A stretch of DNA of 64,000 bases from Nemophila menziesii. Taxonomy: Eukaryota > Streptophyta > Magnoliopsida > Boraginales > Hydrophyllaceae. The notes under the pieces were generated by a model, which saw nothing but the letters and a program-made list of their open reading frames with translations, searched no databases and had not been told where the DNA came from. Numbering within the stretch: the stretch's first letter is position 1; every line of letters begins with the position of its first letter. Shown piece by piece: positions 1 through 10,501 of this stretch. Made by a program: the position numbers and the translations under genes. Location of the stretch: positions 31,635,505 to 31,699,504 of the forward strand of contig JARWIR010000003.1 in NCBI GenBank assembly GCA_029959085.1, written 5' to 3'.

Positions 1-138
1 GAATTGAATATGGCCAAGACCAAAAAGATTCTACAGCTTCTTCGTTTAAGACATATCTTTAATGGAGTGTTCTTGGAAGTGAACAAAGCAACAATTAACA
101 TGTTTCGCTTGGTTGAGCCTTATGTTACCTATGGGGGA
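1..138 (+). pseudogene. RPL7: 60S ribosomal protein L7 (uL30) gene fragment
   Basis: Frame 1 reads, without a stop, a stretch I recognise as the central part of cytosolic ribosomal protein L7: [12 protein letters not shown], then [16 protein letters not shown], then [10 protein letters not shown], which ends near base 138. In the intact protein about 30 more residues of a conserved C-terminal block follow; here the similarity stops abruptly after the YVTYG motif and unrelated sequence begins. The upstream part lies outside the window. The intact protein is a large-subunit component that binds 5S/28S rRNA; this piece cannot make one. It runs directly into pieces of a second gene and then a MULE-like terminal repeat, so transposon capture is the likely origin. 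A plain processed pseudogene is the alternative. Confidence 0.75.
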
Positions 139-779
139 CAATCGAAGGTTTCTATTGAAGTGTGAAATGGAGGCCGCCGAGGCTGGTGTCGCCGCCGCAC
201 GAGACGCTTCTCTACCGGTGTCGTCATCATCTCAGCCATCTATGAAGCAGTGGCGTGCTGTTACGGAGCAATCGGGTCGAAATTCCACCATTGAGGTGCT
301 TTATGCTCATAAAACCTTACTAGTATAACCGTCTTAATAATCTAAGTAGCTAGGGTTTTATTTATACTCCATTTTTAAAAATGCCCCATTTTACTCTTAA
401 AATTACTTGCATTGCATTATTATATTATTTTATTTTTGAGCTTGTAGGAGTTGGAGCATTCAAATTATGGGAATTCAGACGAGAGATTAATATATGAGGT
501 TGATTTGGGTTTAATTTGTGTTTTTAAGTACTATTTTTATAAAGATGAAAGTAATTTTCGATTCAACTATTATGATTTGATTATAATTGATGGGAGTTTG
601 AATAACAATAATTGCAGCAAAGGCTTCATAGTGTAGTCAAACAACGTGAAGAATTGCAACAGATGGAAATGGAGCTTCGGGCTCAGTTAATTGCTAGAAC
701 CGAGATTATTGATATGCAAAATACCTTTGATGCTCACTATGTTGAGTGGATTGAAGAGGAAGAGGAGTCACTATGTTGA
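139..779 (+). pseudogene. Coiled-coil protein gene fragment, several exons, broken
   Basis: At least three exon-like pieces lie in order. Piece A (about 165-293) encodes EMEAAEAGVAAARDASLPV and then QWRAVTEQSGRN. Piece B (about 449-499) follows a pyrimidine-rich CTTGTAG acceptor, encodes ELEHSNYGNSDERLIYE and ends at a GT donor. Piece C ends in a 55-codon open stretch (612-779) with the heptad-like text LQQRLHSVVKQREELQQMEM and RAQLIARTEIIDMQN. I recognise this as the N-terminal region of a plant long coiled-coil protein whose name I cannot give with certainty. Between IDGSLNNNN and LQQRLH the reading frame shifts, and the C-terminal part is missing, so it is not functional. Introns are retained, which argues for DNA capture rather than retroposition. 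Confidence 0.6.
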
Positions 780-860
780 AGGTGGTGATGCTTAATTGAT
801 TTGAGTTTTTTTATTTTTCCTCCATTTTTGAAGGTTTGAAGCATTCAAACCTTCAAACCT

Positions 861-1085
861 TCAAAGGTTTTTTTTAAAGTTAGGGACGATGCTGACAAAG
901 ACTGTGGCGGTGAGGTGGCGGTGACATGGCGCCATGTGGCGTTGACTAAAGGTCAACTGACAGAAAAATAAAAAAAGGGCTAACGGTGTCACAAAAGGTG
1001 AAGATATGGGGCGTAAAAGGGTAATTTTGAAGATTGGGGGCGGCCCGTGCACTTTGGGCATAGTTAAGGGGTCAGACGAGGGTTT
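861..1085. mobile_element. MULE-type terminal repeat
   Basis: This block carries the word ATGGCGCCATGTGGCGTTGA, followed by a GGTCAAC..GACAGAAAA stretch and AGGGCTAACGGTGTCACAAAA. The same order of words appears at 54240-54330 and 55800-55890, and in more diverged form near 37180 and 42540, so it is a terminal-repeat family of this genome. It lies just downstream of the two gene fragments at 1-779 and is the expected right end of an element carrying them. The left end would be outside the window. No target-site duplication can be tested here. Confidence 0.55.
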
Positions 1086-3433
1086 TAACCTTAATTTATT
1101 AGTGTTCTATTCACCCTCCCCCTATAGGAATTACAAACTCCAAATATTAAATCCTCTCTTGGTAGACTAGAAGAGCCACATAAAATATGTTCACGAAATT
1201 ATGCCCCAGACCTTCTATGCCCATTAATGACGTTCATTTGATCCTCAGAGAGATATTTCTGAAAGGAAAATCACCACATGCTCTCGGAAGATTTAAAGGT
1301 AAATCATACCTTAGGAATATTATTGATTACACCATTGAAACCATGATTGATATTTTGGTCTATTTTTGCAGAAGTTGCTTAATCATACACAATTATTCTG
1401 GACAAAGTTGAATCGTCATTACCATTTGGATTGTCTGAAAACTTTGGTGTTGACTGTAAATTATAGGAGACTATAAAAAAGTTCTTAAACTTCTTCCACG
1501 GCTACGGAACCTAAACAAGTCTAAACGGGAAGCAATTAAATCATATTGTTAGCATATAACCACCTTTTAGGTTATTTTAATGTGACAAATTTTTAGAATC
1601 AAGTTGCTAATTAAATGATTACTTTCTATTTATCTTACATCATTTCTTGTGTCTTTTTAGTAAAATGCATTTATAGCATCAAACACACCTTCCAAATGTC
1701 ATACACTACTTTGACTCCCTAGACACTTATTTGATTTGAAATTTCTCTAAGTCATAACTTATTATGTGTTGATTATCATCAAAATATTTCAACTACAAAC
1801 TTTCTAACACATCCTTTTAAAAACTTTTTATGTTGATAGAATCTCCATTCAAGTTTCACATCATTTTCTTATATGTGCATCTATGTCATCATAATTTATG
1901 CACACTTTTCTTTACATATCTTCATGTGTGTTTTAAATTTGAGCTTGGATTGAACTAACAAACTGCTTTTATTTATATATAACATTTATTATGAATAAAG
2001 TTTCTCCATCCGAGAATCATAGAAAAATTAAGAATCTCCATACTTAGCTAAGATACATAATGCGAAACGGGCACCCTCAAGAATGTAAACCTGTAGGTAC
2101 CCGCTCTAGAACAAGATCTGGATTCCCAATATCAAAAAATACAACTCTGTTCAAATGCCTCATCATCTCTTACCACTGAGCTGCACCTCTCATATATGTG
2201 AAAGAGCCATTGGAAAGCACAATCAGGTACCCGGTCTTCACCAAACTAGTACCCCGTTTTCACCTAATATGATTACAAAACAAATATGACTGTTGGAACT
2301 TCATTGCCTATATACATGCCATTTTTTCATCATATAACTCATCGCTTGAAGATACCATCTATCATTATAGCATCCTACACTTCAAGAAGAGTTCACAAGC
2401 CATTAACTTCATGTTTTTATCATTCTTACAGGTGTGTTGTGCTTAGTTGTATTTTCCACTCATTAGGAGTTATTTACTATTCTTGTAATCAAACACTTAT
2501 CATAAACAATGTACTATTTCTTACTCTAGACTAGGATTGAAGATCCAAGTCAAGAGAATAGTGTTTCAACATTGAAGACAAGTTTGTTGAGAACGCTTTG
2601 TGTGTCGAGGTTAAGGTTTTGACTGAAACTTCAAAAATCAAACTTGGGTTTGGTGATTCAGACCGTAAAGAATAAACATTTAGGTTGATACTACACTTGT
2701 CAAAAGTCTCATTAATGGTCAAATGACCGATCTATCAAAATTCACATAGAGGTTGTGATTTTGCCTTAAGATAAATATCGTTGTATACAAATTTATATCT
2801 CACCCTTAATAGATATCAAGAAGCTAGTAGAAAATCTTGAAAGTCCTAAGATAGCTACTTTAGGTAGTGTATTTAGGATTTAACGAGTGTGAATTACTAT
2901 AAACGATGTTGTATCTTCTTTCCTTTATCTCTTAGATCAAGTGTATTATCTGATCCCTTATTCTACCTATTGCATATGTAACATAGTCTTGTTGTTGTGT
3001 TTTAGTTAGTCTTTAGACTATTTTAGTTAGTATATTATATTTTAAATTAACTCTTCTTAACTACCCTGAAAATTCCTCTAAAATATGTTATAGTGTTTTC
3101 TTGTTTAGCCCTAATAAACTAGTTTTGTGGAAATATGTTTTTAATTAGGAACTATTAGATTAAAGCTTATAATCTCCCCCACACCCCCCTAGGAACTTGC
3201 ATGTGATATCATATCCTAACTCTACGTGAAGATCGTAACATTTATTAGAGTTAAATATTTTTATCGAATCTCAAAATTTCAAGTGATATTGATTTCCCTT
3301 CTTTGTTTGAAGATAAACATTTCAAGAATTAGGAAGGAAACCTGGAGATCATTTTTAAGTCCAATAACTTTTAACTTATGGGTTGTCACTAAAAAAAGGT
3401 CCATACTTTCCATATAAATGCGAGGATACAAGG

Positions 3434-3721
3434 ATGATCAAAACATATGATGAGCTTACTCCACTTAATCATGGGATGCTCAATATCAACAACAAAGTCA
3501 TGTTTCTACCCACAAGTGGGTTAAATGAAATTTCGTTTAGCAATGTGAAGAAATGTGTGTCAGCTCATGAGGCTGGGAAGATATTGATTTCTCTCTCTGA
3601 TAGACCAAAAAATGAGCCAAAGCTATCTTCTCTTGGTTCTAAAAGAAACAACAAGAAAGAAAATAAAGGAGATGCATCTTACTCGGGTAAACTCAACTTA
3701 TCTCTGGTTGGAAGAGATTAA
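3434..3721 (+). CDS. Unrecognised small ORF, 95 residues
   Basis: An ATG-initiated frame of 95 residues starting MIKTYDELTPLNHGM and ending with a charged stretch (SKRNNKKENKGD). No signal peptide, membrane span or known motif is visible. The middle is polar and mixed rather than low complexity, so it is more protein-like than its neighbours. It sits in retrotransposon debris and may be a remnant of a gag or other element ORF. I do not recognise it and there is no supporting promoter or splice evidence. Confidence 0.2.
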   Translation: MIKTYDELTPLNHGMLNINNKVMFLPTSGLNEISFSNVKKCVSAHEAGKILISLSDRPKNEPKLSSLGSKRNNKKENKGDASYSGKLNLSLVGRD

Positions 3722-4535
3722 TCCCTTGGATCAAAGTTTTGAGTATCAAGGCTAACTTGTAAAATTGATTAGATGATGCTCAACCTATATGTGTAGGGTA
3801 ACAATTATATCTAACCTTTGTGTTGATCCTTACCTTTATCTTTTTTCACTTGTTACCTTGCTTAAAATTATTTATACTTATGTGTTGCTTTCTTAAAAAC
3901 CATTCTTTTATGTTCTTACAAAAATCTCTGTGCGAAAAATATTTTATCTCGACTCACCTTTTATTTCGCCTTTGCTACATTGATCATCATGTTGATTTTT
4001 TTTTTCAAGTAAACACTTTCTCTACAATGGATTAAAAAACCTCATGACACTCCTTCTTGAAAATCAGTTAGTGCTTCATTTTCAAACTAAGAAATTAATC
4101 TTCATTAGTATATCATATAATTTCCTCGTTAAATTCCAACTCGTTTGCACAAATGAATCCTCTTGCAAAGAATATATTATTAAGACAATATCAAAGTTAA
4201 TCATGCACCTAAGAATATTAAGAATATGAATATCCATTCCAGGCATACTTCAAAACCTTTCTAAATGAAAAATGATAGAATTGGTGGAATTGAAAGAGTA
4301 ACAAGGTACCTTTGTGTTTATATTGCATTGATTTTCTTGTTTTGCGATTTTATGTGCTTTAGTATCTTCCTTCATTACATCGTGACTTATTTGTTAGGAT
4401 TACATGTGTGTCAATACTTCATAAAATGTTTTTTTACTTTGGGTTTTGGGAAACAAAGGGATCAAAATGTAGAGGACTAAATTTTAAAGTTCAGATATTT
4501 GTTTACTCAAATCTGGAGCCCAGTTTCATTTCTAC

Positions 4536-4638
4536 TGGATACCCATTTTGTCTAACTGTAGGTCAAAAGTGGATACCCATTTTGTCTGACTATAGATGAA
4601 AAGTGGATACCCATTTCATTTGTTCCTTATATCACATT
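4536..4638. repeat. 34-bp tandem repeat, about 3 copies
   Basis: The unit begins TGGATACCCATTTTGTCT and recurs at 4536, 4570 and 4604 with few changes; the last copy is diverged and partial. Confidence 0.8.
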
Positions 4639-5406
4639 ACACAAAAAACTTTTTACTTCTCTTTTCTCTAAAAAAAACCAAATCAAAATCCTTATTCCTC
4701 TCTTACAAAAAGTTTCCCTTCCTATCTTGGCATCATAAGTAAAATGTAAATCTAAAATGGATTCTTCAACATCAAAAGTGTAAAGTCCTATAAGGGGTGA
4801 ATAGGATACTAATCTAATATATTGGTAATTAAAAATTAAAGATTCCTAAACTAGGAAAGTAAAGGTTAACCTAACTATAGCCTATATGCCAAACACTTAA
4901 AATATGATTCTAAGGATGTTCTTAAGAGATGTAAATGAGGAAGCTAAGTTCTAGGGTGCTAAGAGTACGCTCTAGTTATGGATACTAAGATTAAGGACTC
5001 TAAGCTAAGCTAGGAGAGGGGTGATGAAGTTAAGGGCAATGTCCTTAAGACTAGTAAATCTGAACTTTCAAGGAAAGAAATAAGGGGACCTATATGCTAA
5101 CTAAGATAGTATGTCTTAACTAGATTTATAAGGTCAAGGATTAAAACACCTAAGTGATAAGTGTCTAGCCTAACTAATACCAAGTTAGTCTAGATAAGCA
5201 AAAGCTGAATGATCATTTATATACAAGTTAAGCTCTCTAAATAAGATAACGACATATAGTCAAACAAAAAAAGAATTTAAGTTATCTAAGGCTTACTAAC
5301 AATTTCTAATGAACAAACAAGGTAAGATGGATAAGAAATTAAAGGAAAGTAAAGCAATCATAAAGTAAAAGACCAGGGAAAGAAGATACACGGCCGTTTA
5401 TAGTGG

Positions 5407-5850
5407 TTTGGTCCTTCAACTTGCGCATTAATGCAATTGGGATCATCATCGAGAACCAAATTCCCGTTCACTTTTTGTTTCTCGTTTCTTCGAGTAAAGA
5501 ACTTCATATTGATACAAACTTGACAACACAAATGTAATAAATGCATTAATATATACAAACCCTATTAAACTGTTCTAACTATAGGATATTAATGATAGTG
5601 TTTTAATTGCTAATAGTGATGGAGAATCTTTGGTCCTTCAACTTGCGCATTAATGCAATTGGGATCATCATCGAGAACCAAATTCCCATCCACTTTTTGT
5701 TTCTCGTTGCTTCGAGTAAAGAACTTCATATTGATACAAACTTGACAACACAAATGTAATAAATGCATTAATATATGCAAACCCTATTAAACTGTTCTAA
5801 CTATAGGATATTAATGATAGTATTTTATTTGCTAATAGTGATGGAGAATC
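5407..5850. repeat. Tandem duplication of a 222-bp unit
   Basis: The unit starts TTTGGTCCTTCAACTTGCGC at 5407 and again at 5629, and runs to GATGGAGAATC just before the next copy. The copies are nearly identical (for example CCCGTTCAC against CCCATCCAC). The junction falls inside GGAGAATCTTTGG, consistent with a recent unequal exchange or replication slippage. Confidence 0.9.
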
Positions 5851-6247
5851 TTTGGTTGATTTGTAAGGATGCGACAAAGTTTATAATTTGCAGAAGTAGA
5901 TAATGGCTAATGGAGAAGGTTATCATGATGATTTGAAAAACTTTATTTTTGTAACTTAACAAAAAGGAAACAAAAAAGTTTACCTTATTGTGATATAAGT
6001 AGGTTATAACTTTTTTGCAGTGGTGGTAGACTGGATGAGGGTGGTTTATTTAGTGGTGGTGGTGTTGATGGTCGTGGTGATGTGTTTTAGTAGGTTTATA
6101 ATGGAGTGTGCCTAAGAGAACATAATGAACTGGTAGGATGATGAAAGAGATTTCCACATAGATTAATTCCTTACAGTTTTGCTTTTCATTTTGATCGTGT
6201 GGTATTGTGTAGTGAGTGGATGAGAGAGAGTGTACATGTAAATCAGT

Positions 6248-6648
6248 TATGGCTGTAAACAAACCAAGCCGCTCGCGAGCCGCTCGAGCTAGGTTCAGTA
6301 AAAAACTCGTTCGTTTAATATAAACTAACAAAAAAGTTTGTTCGAACTCGTTCGTTAAAAAACGAGTTCGTCGAGCTCGTTCGTTAACTCGTCAAAAATT
6401 TATAATCTGTAAATTAATGTTTTAGTTATCAATAAATATACTGTTAAACCTATAAAAAACAAATTATTAGTTAATAACCCGAGATCGGCTCGAAAAAAGC
6501 TCGTTCGATATGTTAACAAGCTTTAAAATTTAAGCTCGTCTCGACTCGTTAATATTTGAGCTTGATTCGACTCGACTCGACTCGTAAATCTTATCAAACA
6601 AGTTTGCACATCTAGTATTCGGCTCGACTCGGTTCGTTTACAGCCCTA
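6248..6648. mobile_element. hAT-type MITE, 401 bp
   Basis: Imperfect terminal inverted repeats (left TATGGCTGTAAACAAACC, right complement TAGGGCTGTAAACGAACC) bound a body rich in GCTCGACTCG and GAGTTCGTTCG words, a repeat type common in eudicot genomes. The flanks carry an 8-bp target duplication with one mismatch, AAATCAGT at 6240-6247 and AAATTAGT at 6649-6656. An 8-bp duplication is the hAT signature. There is no coding capacity. A second copy lies at 29434-29799. Confidence 0.85.
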
Positions 6649-6948
6649 AAATTAGTGTTGGTTAAGTTTGTATATGGATAGGAAGTTAAGGGTTATTCAC
6701 ATTTGTTTTTTCTATATCTTTTTAAACTTAATCGAGAGGCATTATCAATCAGCCTTTTATACCACACTCAAAATACCACATTATATAGATCTCTTAAAGA
6801 TAATTAGTATTAATGTATTATAGATGGACCTCTTAAAGAAAAGAAAAAGACCAATATATATATAAAATGATAAAAGTACAATTTATAAATAAAATATTTT
6901 TCTTTAATATAATGGAGAGACACTTAGTTTTTCTTTTCTTCCTATATT

Positions 6949-7411
6949 GAGGGTCACTCTTAAATAGATTTTTTTTTGATAAATACCTAAATAGAACTTA
7001 CTTTCACAAATTATGTATGTATTACATTGGAAGTTCTTTCCCAATTTTCATCCGTAATTGCTATGTCTTTTAGCCTCAGTGAACAAAAATGCTTCGTTGA
7101 AGAAAGAAATCGTATCACGAACGGGGAAATGTGGTTTGCAACTTTTTTCTAATAGTTTCAATCTTGAGTAACTAGATTTTTTTTTGAGGGTCACTCTTAA
7201 ATAGATTTTTTTTTGATAAATACCTAAATAGAACTTACTTTCACAAATTATGTATGTATTACATTGGAAGTTCTTTCCCAATTTTCATCCGTAATTGCTA
7301 TGTCTTTTAGCCTCAGTGAACAAAAATGCTTCGTTGAAGAAAGAAATCGTATCACGAACGGGGAAATGTGGTTTGCAACTTTTTTCTAATAGTTTCAATC
7401 TTGAGTAACTA
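6949..7411. repeat. Tandem duplication of a 237-bp spaced unit
   Basis: GAGGGTCACTCTTAAATAG at 6949 recurs at 7186, and the matching ends ATCTTGAGTAACTA fall 237 bp apart (to 7174 and 7411). The two copies look identical over their length, so the duplication is young. Its right edge is where the large inverted duplication begins. Confidence 0.9.
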
Positions 7412-7517
7412 TGGAATTTTGGTGGAGATATGCATCAAGATTTTGACTCATAATTGACTTTCCTTAAAAAGTTTTGAAATATATCTTTTGGAGATGGTCT
7501 AAAAATTATGGTGCATC

Positions 7518-9674
7518 CACTACAACAAATAGTATCATCAAATGCGACAATACTAAAATGACCTCTATTGATCATTTTAAACACTAAAATGACCTCTAAT
7601 TATATTATTACCGGCAATATTTGTCGTTAAAGATAAAATCAATAAAGGCAAAAACAAGTAATTTGCTACAAAAGGTGGCTTTCCGGAAAAAAGCTCACTG
7701 GGAGTATATTTGGGGACACCGATCCGATCACAACGTTTGCCCAGGTTTTTTTTTAAAGAATTATATCTAGCATGCAAATTAAATTGCCTAATTGAAAGAG
7801 TCAAAACTTGTCAATTGCAGGAAGGATTACTCTAGCACAATCTCTACTAGCGGCAATCCCTACTTATATTATGCAAACGATGAAAATTCCATTGTATGTG
7901 TATGATGAAATTGATAGGATTATTAGAGATTTCATTTGGGGTTCATCTTCAGAAGGTAGAAAAATTCACTGGCTTTCATGGGATACTTTGTGTAAACCGA
8001 AAAAGTATGGAGGACTAGGCTTGAAGAGTGCACAAAATTATAATAAGGCTCTATTAGCTAAGCTAGGGTGGAGGATATTACGCGATGATACAGCTCTATA
8101 GGTGGAAGCTATTAAACATAAATATTTTAGGGAAGGATTTATTGATCGAGTTGTAAAACAAACTGATTCTAGAATGTGTAAGAATATTCTATCTGGTAAA
8201 GAGGTGCTTAAGGATGGAGTAATTGAAGTGGAAATGGGTAATGAAAAAAATATTCAAGTGGAAATTTGAAAATTCCGGGACGTTTACGGTGAAGTCGGCC
8301 TATAATAATGTGTTAAGGGATGGAAGAGACGCAAGTTTTAATTGGAATTTAATATGGACTCTCAAGTGTCCTCAAAAGGTTAAAATATTTCTTTGGAGAA
8401 CTATATGGGATCGTTTGCCTACCAATCGTAATCTAAGTGTTAGAGGAGTGGGAATCGACGGCACGTGTCAAGAGTGTAGAGGAGGGCGTGAATCAGCGAT
8501 GCATCTATTCAGGTATTGTAGCAAATATAGTAGAGTTTTAGCTAAATCTATTGGGCTATTACAGGGGAATATAAGGAGCACAAGGGTCCTATCGGCTACT
8601 GTACAACACTTTGAATAGTCCCAAGCGAATGATCAGCAACCTGGACAGGAAATACTAGAACATGGCGCCAGCTGGAGAGGAAGGGAACAACTTGATATGG
8701 TGCAATAGGAGGGCCGACAGTTGACTGAGAACCTGGATAGACAGCAGCAGCTTGTTGAACGGACTGGAACAGCTGGAGCGAGCAATGTGCAGCAGGTCCG
8801 AGATGAACTGGAGCTGGAAAGGAAGGATGCAGCAGCTTGGTGGGCGAGACTTTTAGCTGATAAAACACTAGTTAATGGCTTGGAAAGAAGGTGCATTACA
8901 GCTTCCTATACATGGCAGATTTGGTTGGAGCGAAATGCTCGGGTCTTTGATCCATCAATAAGAAAGAAAGGCACTAATGAACTTATAGCTATTGCGCGCC
9001 TAGCGGCGAGTGACTTTGTAAGGGCGTGGGGACAAGAAAGAGATGGCGGTTTAATTATCTCAACGAAAAATGTTCTTGTAAAGTGGTGTAAACCGGAAAA
9101 TGGGTTAAAGTTAAATGTAGATGGGGTGTTTGATATGGAAAATTCGAGAGCGGGTATAGGAGGACTAGTTCGCAATAAAAAAGGAGAATATGTGGAAGGT
9201 TTTGCGGAGGCTTGTACCGCTAATACACCATTTGAAGCGGAATATTTGGCCCTACTTTTCGGATTGAAATTGGCGGTGCGACGTGGTGTTAGCTCCCTGG
9301 TTATCGAAGTGGACTCGAGTGAGTTGCACGCGCTAGTGAAGGGCGGTGTGAACTCAAGAGGACCTTCGAGTGATGTGGTTAAAGCTTGTCAAGATATTCT
9401 AGCGGCGAATGAACATTTTGAACTCCTATGGTCTTATCGCGAAGCAAATACATGCGCGGATTGATTAGCGAAACATGGTGAATTCAATTCAGAGAACCCT
9501 AGATTGCTCAAGGATCCACCTTATGGTCTTTGGCGGTTGCTCAATCGTGATAGAGTCGGTTCGGCAGTGACTCGTGCACAAATAAATAGTCAATAAACTA
9601 ATTGTTGGAAGCTTGCTTCCGGTCTTTTAGACCTTTTATGTAACAAAAAAAAAAATATAACCTTTCTTGTAGTG
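7518..9674. mobile_element. CACTA MITE split by a LINE insertion
   Basis: The left end CACTACAACAAATAGTATCAT at 7518 and right end TTTCTTGTAGTG at 9663-9674 are CACTA termini. Bases 7518 to about 7748 match the complement of the intact CACTA MITE at 33771-34038, including the GGCAATATTTGTCG core and the TTTGCC.AGG segment near its end. The remaining 19 bp lie after the LINE poly-A. The 3-bp flanks are ATC and ATT, a one-mismatch duplication. The other arm of the inverted duplication has the uninterrupted site near 16990-17005. Confidence 0.8.
7749..9655 (+). mobile_element. 5'-truncated L1-type LINE with RNase H, degenerate
   Basis: The C-terminal part of LINE ORF2 is readable. It opens with the post-RT motif NLSIAGRITLAQSLL (7805 on), where the usual Trp codon just upstream is TGA. 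A zinc-knuckle-like CQECRGGRESAMHLF follows near 8470. An RNase H domain (about 9107-9490) has the acidic motifs LNVDG, FEAEYLAL, IEVDSSEL and NTCAD, then a stop just before LAKHG. A TAG near 8099 and other breaks disable it. The 3' end is an A-run at 9645-9655. A Gln/Glu-rich linker at about 8720-8840 (QQQLVERTG, ELELERKDAAAWW) is unusual for this region. The element is dead and sits inside a CACTA MITE. Confidence 0.85.
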
Positions 9675-9679
9675 ATTTA

Positions 9680-10126
9680 TCTCTGTTTCCCCCAAGTCGT
9701 AGCGTCTTGGTTCTGGAATTTTGCAGAATCTTAGTGGATCAGTTGTAATAAGTTAACCCATTCTTTAACACATTTAAGGATTCATTAAATAAGAAGCATG
9801 ATCTCAAATCTTGGGTGCGAGTAACATGATAACATGATTAAATTAGTGATCGAGCAACATTCCAAATTATAAAATTAGAAATTACGACAACACAAACACA
9901 CTATCAAGAAATGTATCAGCAATACAATAAGAAAGTAGATCAATTTATCATCAGCTCCCCTTTGGCGGTGCACCAACATACAAGTTGCTCCATTCAATTT
10001 ACATGAACAGGAACAACAACATACTCAACACGAACATCCCAAACAATCCAATATAATCTTGTTAGCAGTCCTATGTGGTATATCATCATGTGTAACTGAA
10101 TTTTTCTAAGGCAACTTTTATAACAT
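9680..10126. other. Noncoding downstream flank of left F-box gene
   Basis: No gene. Matches the right-arm flank (about 16440-16985) in inverted orientation, for example GGGTGCGAGTAACATGAT here against its complement at 16817-16834. Divergence and indels are clearly higher than inside the F-box CDS. Confidence 0.7.
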
Positions 10127-10242
10127 TTAACCAGGGGTTAGCTTAACTGAACAGAGTGTTGGTTATCCTTCTAAGTGGTACAAGTTTGAACCGAGTCAAA
10201 TGAATGCGAGTTCAAATTATCTCCCCGATGTATTGAAAAAAA
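10127..10242 (+). mobile_element. tRNA-derived SINE
   Basis: About 116 bp with RNA polymerase III promoter-like words: an A-box-like TTAGCTTAACTG and a B-box-like AGTTTGAACC, ending in an A-rich tail. It is flanked by a 14-bp duplication AACTTTTATAACAT at 10113-10126 and 10243-10256. The right arm of the inverted duplication has a single uninterrupted copy of this site (complement near 16315-16328), so this is an insertion that occurred after the duplication. Confidence 0.8.
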
Positions 10243-10501
10243 AACTTTTATAACATCCCAACCAGGAGTAATACCAAGAAGAAACTGATTTGATGTTGTT
10301 AACTAATACTTGTTGTAACATTTAAAAAAAGCGCTTCTACAAATTCAACAATTAACCATGACCATCTAGTGTTACAAATCTTATCTTTAGCAAAATCAAA
10401 CACAAATGGCTTTAGCAAAATAGATAAAACCTAAAAAGACACAATTTAAAGGTCATTAAATGATTCAAACAAATTACAACAAAATATCTCTTGGATCAAT
10501 T

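Larger units (their letters stand above)
1086..5406. other. Gene-poor stretch with LTR-retrotransposon debris
   Basis: No convincing gene. Around 1098-1125 a CACCCTCCCCCTATAGGAATT stretch and around 3175-3195 a CTCCCCCACACCCCCCTAGG stretch look like sequences typically found next to plant copia LTR ends. About 2760-2960 resembles the R/U5 part of a copia LTR (an ACTATAAACGATGTTGTATCT segment followed by a pyrimidine-rich tail), comparable to the better copies at 24590 and 48540. The rest is AT-rich and unassigned. Confidence 0.4.
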
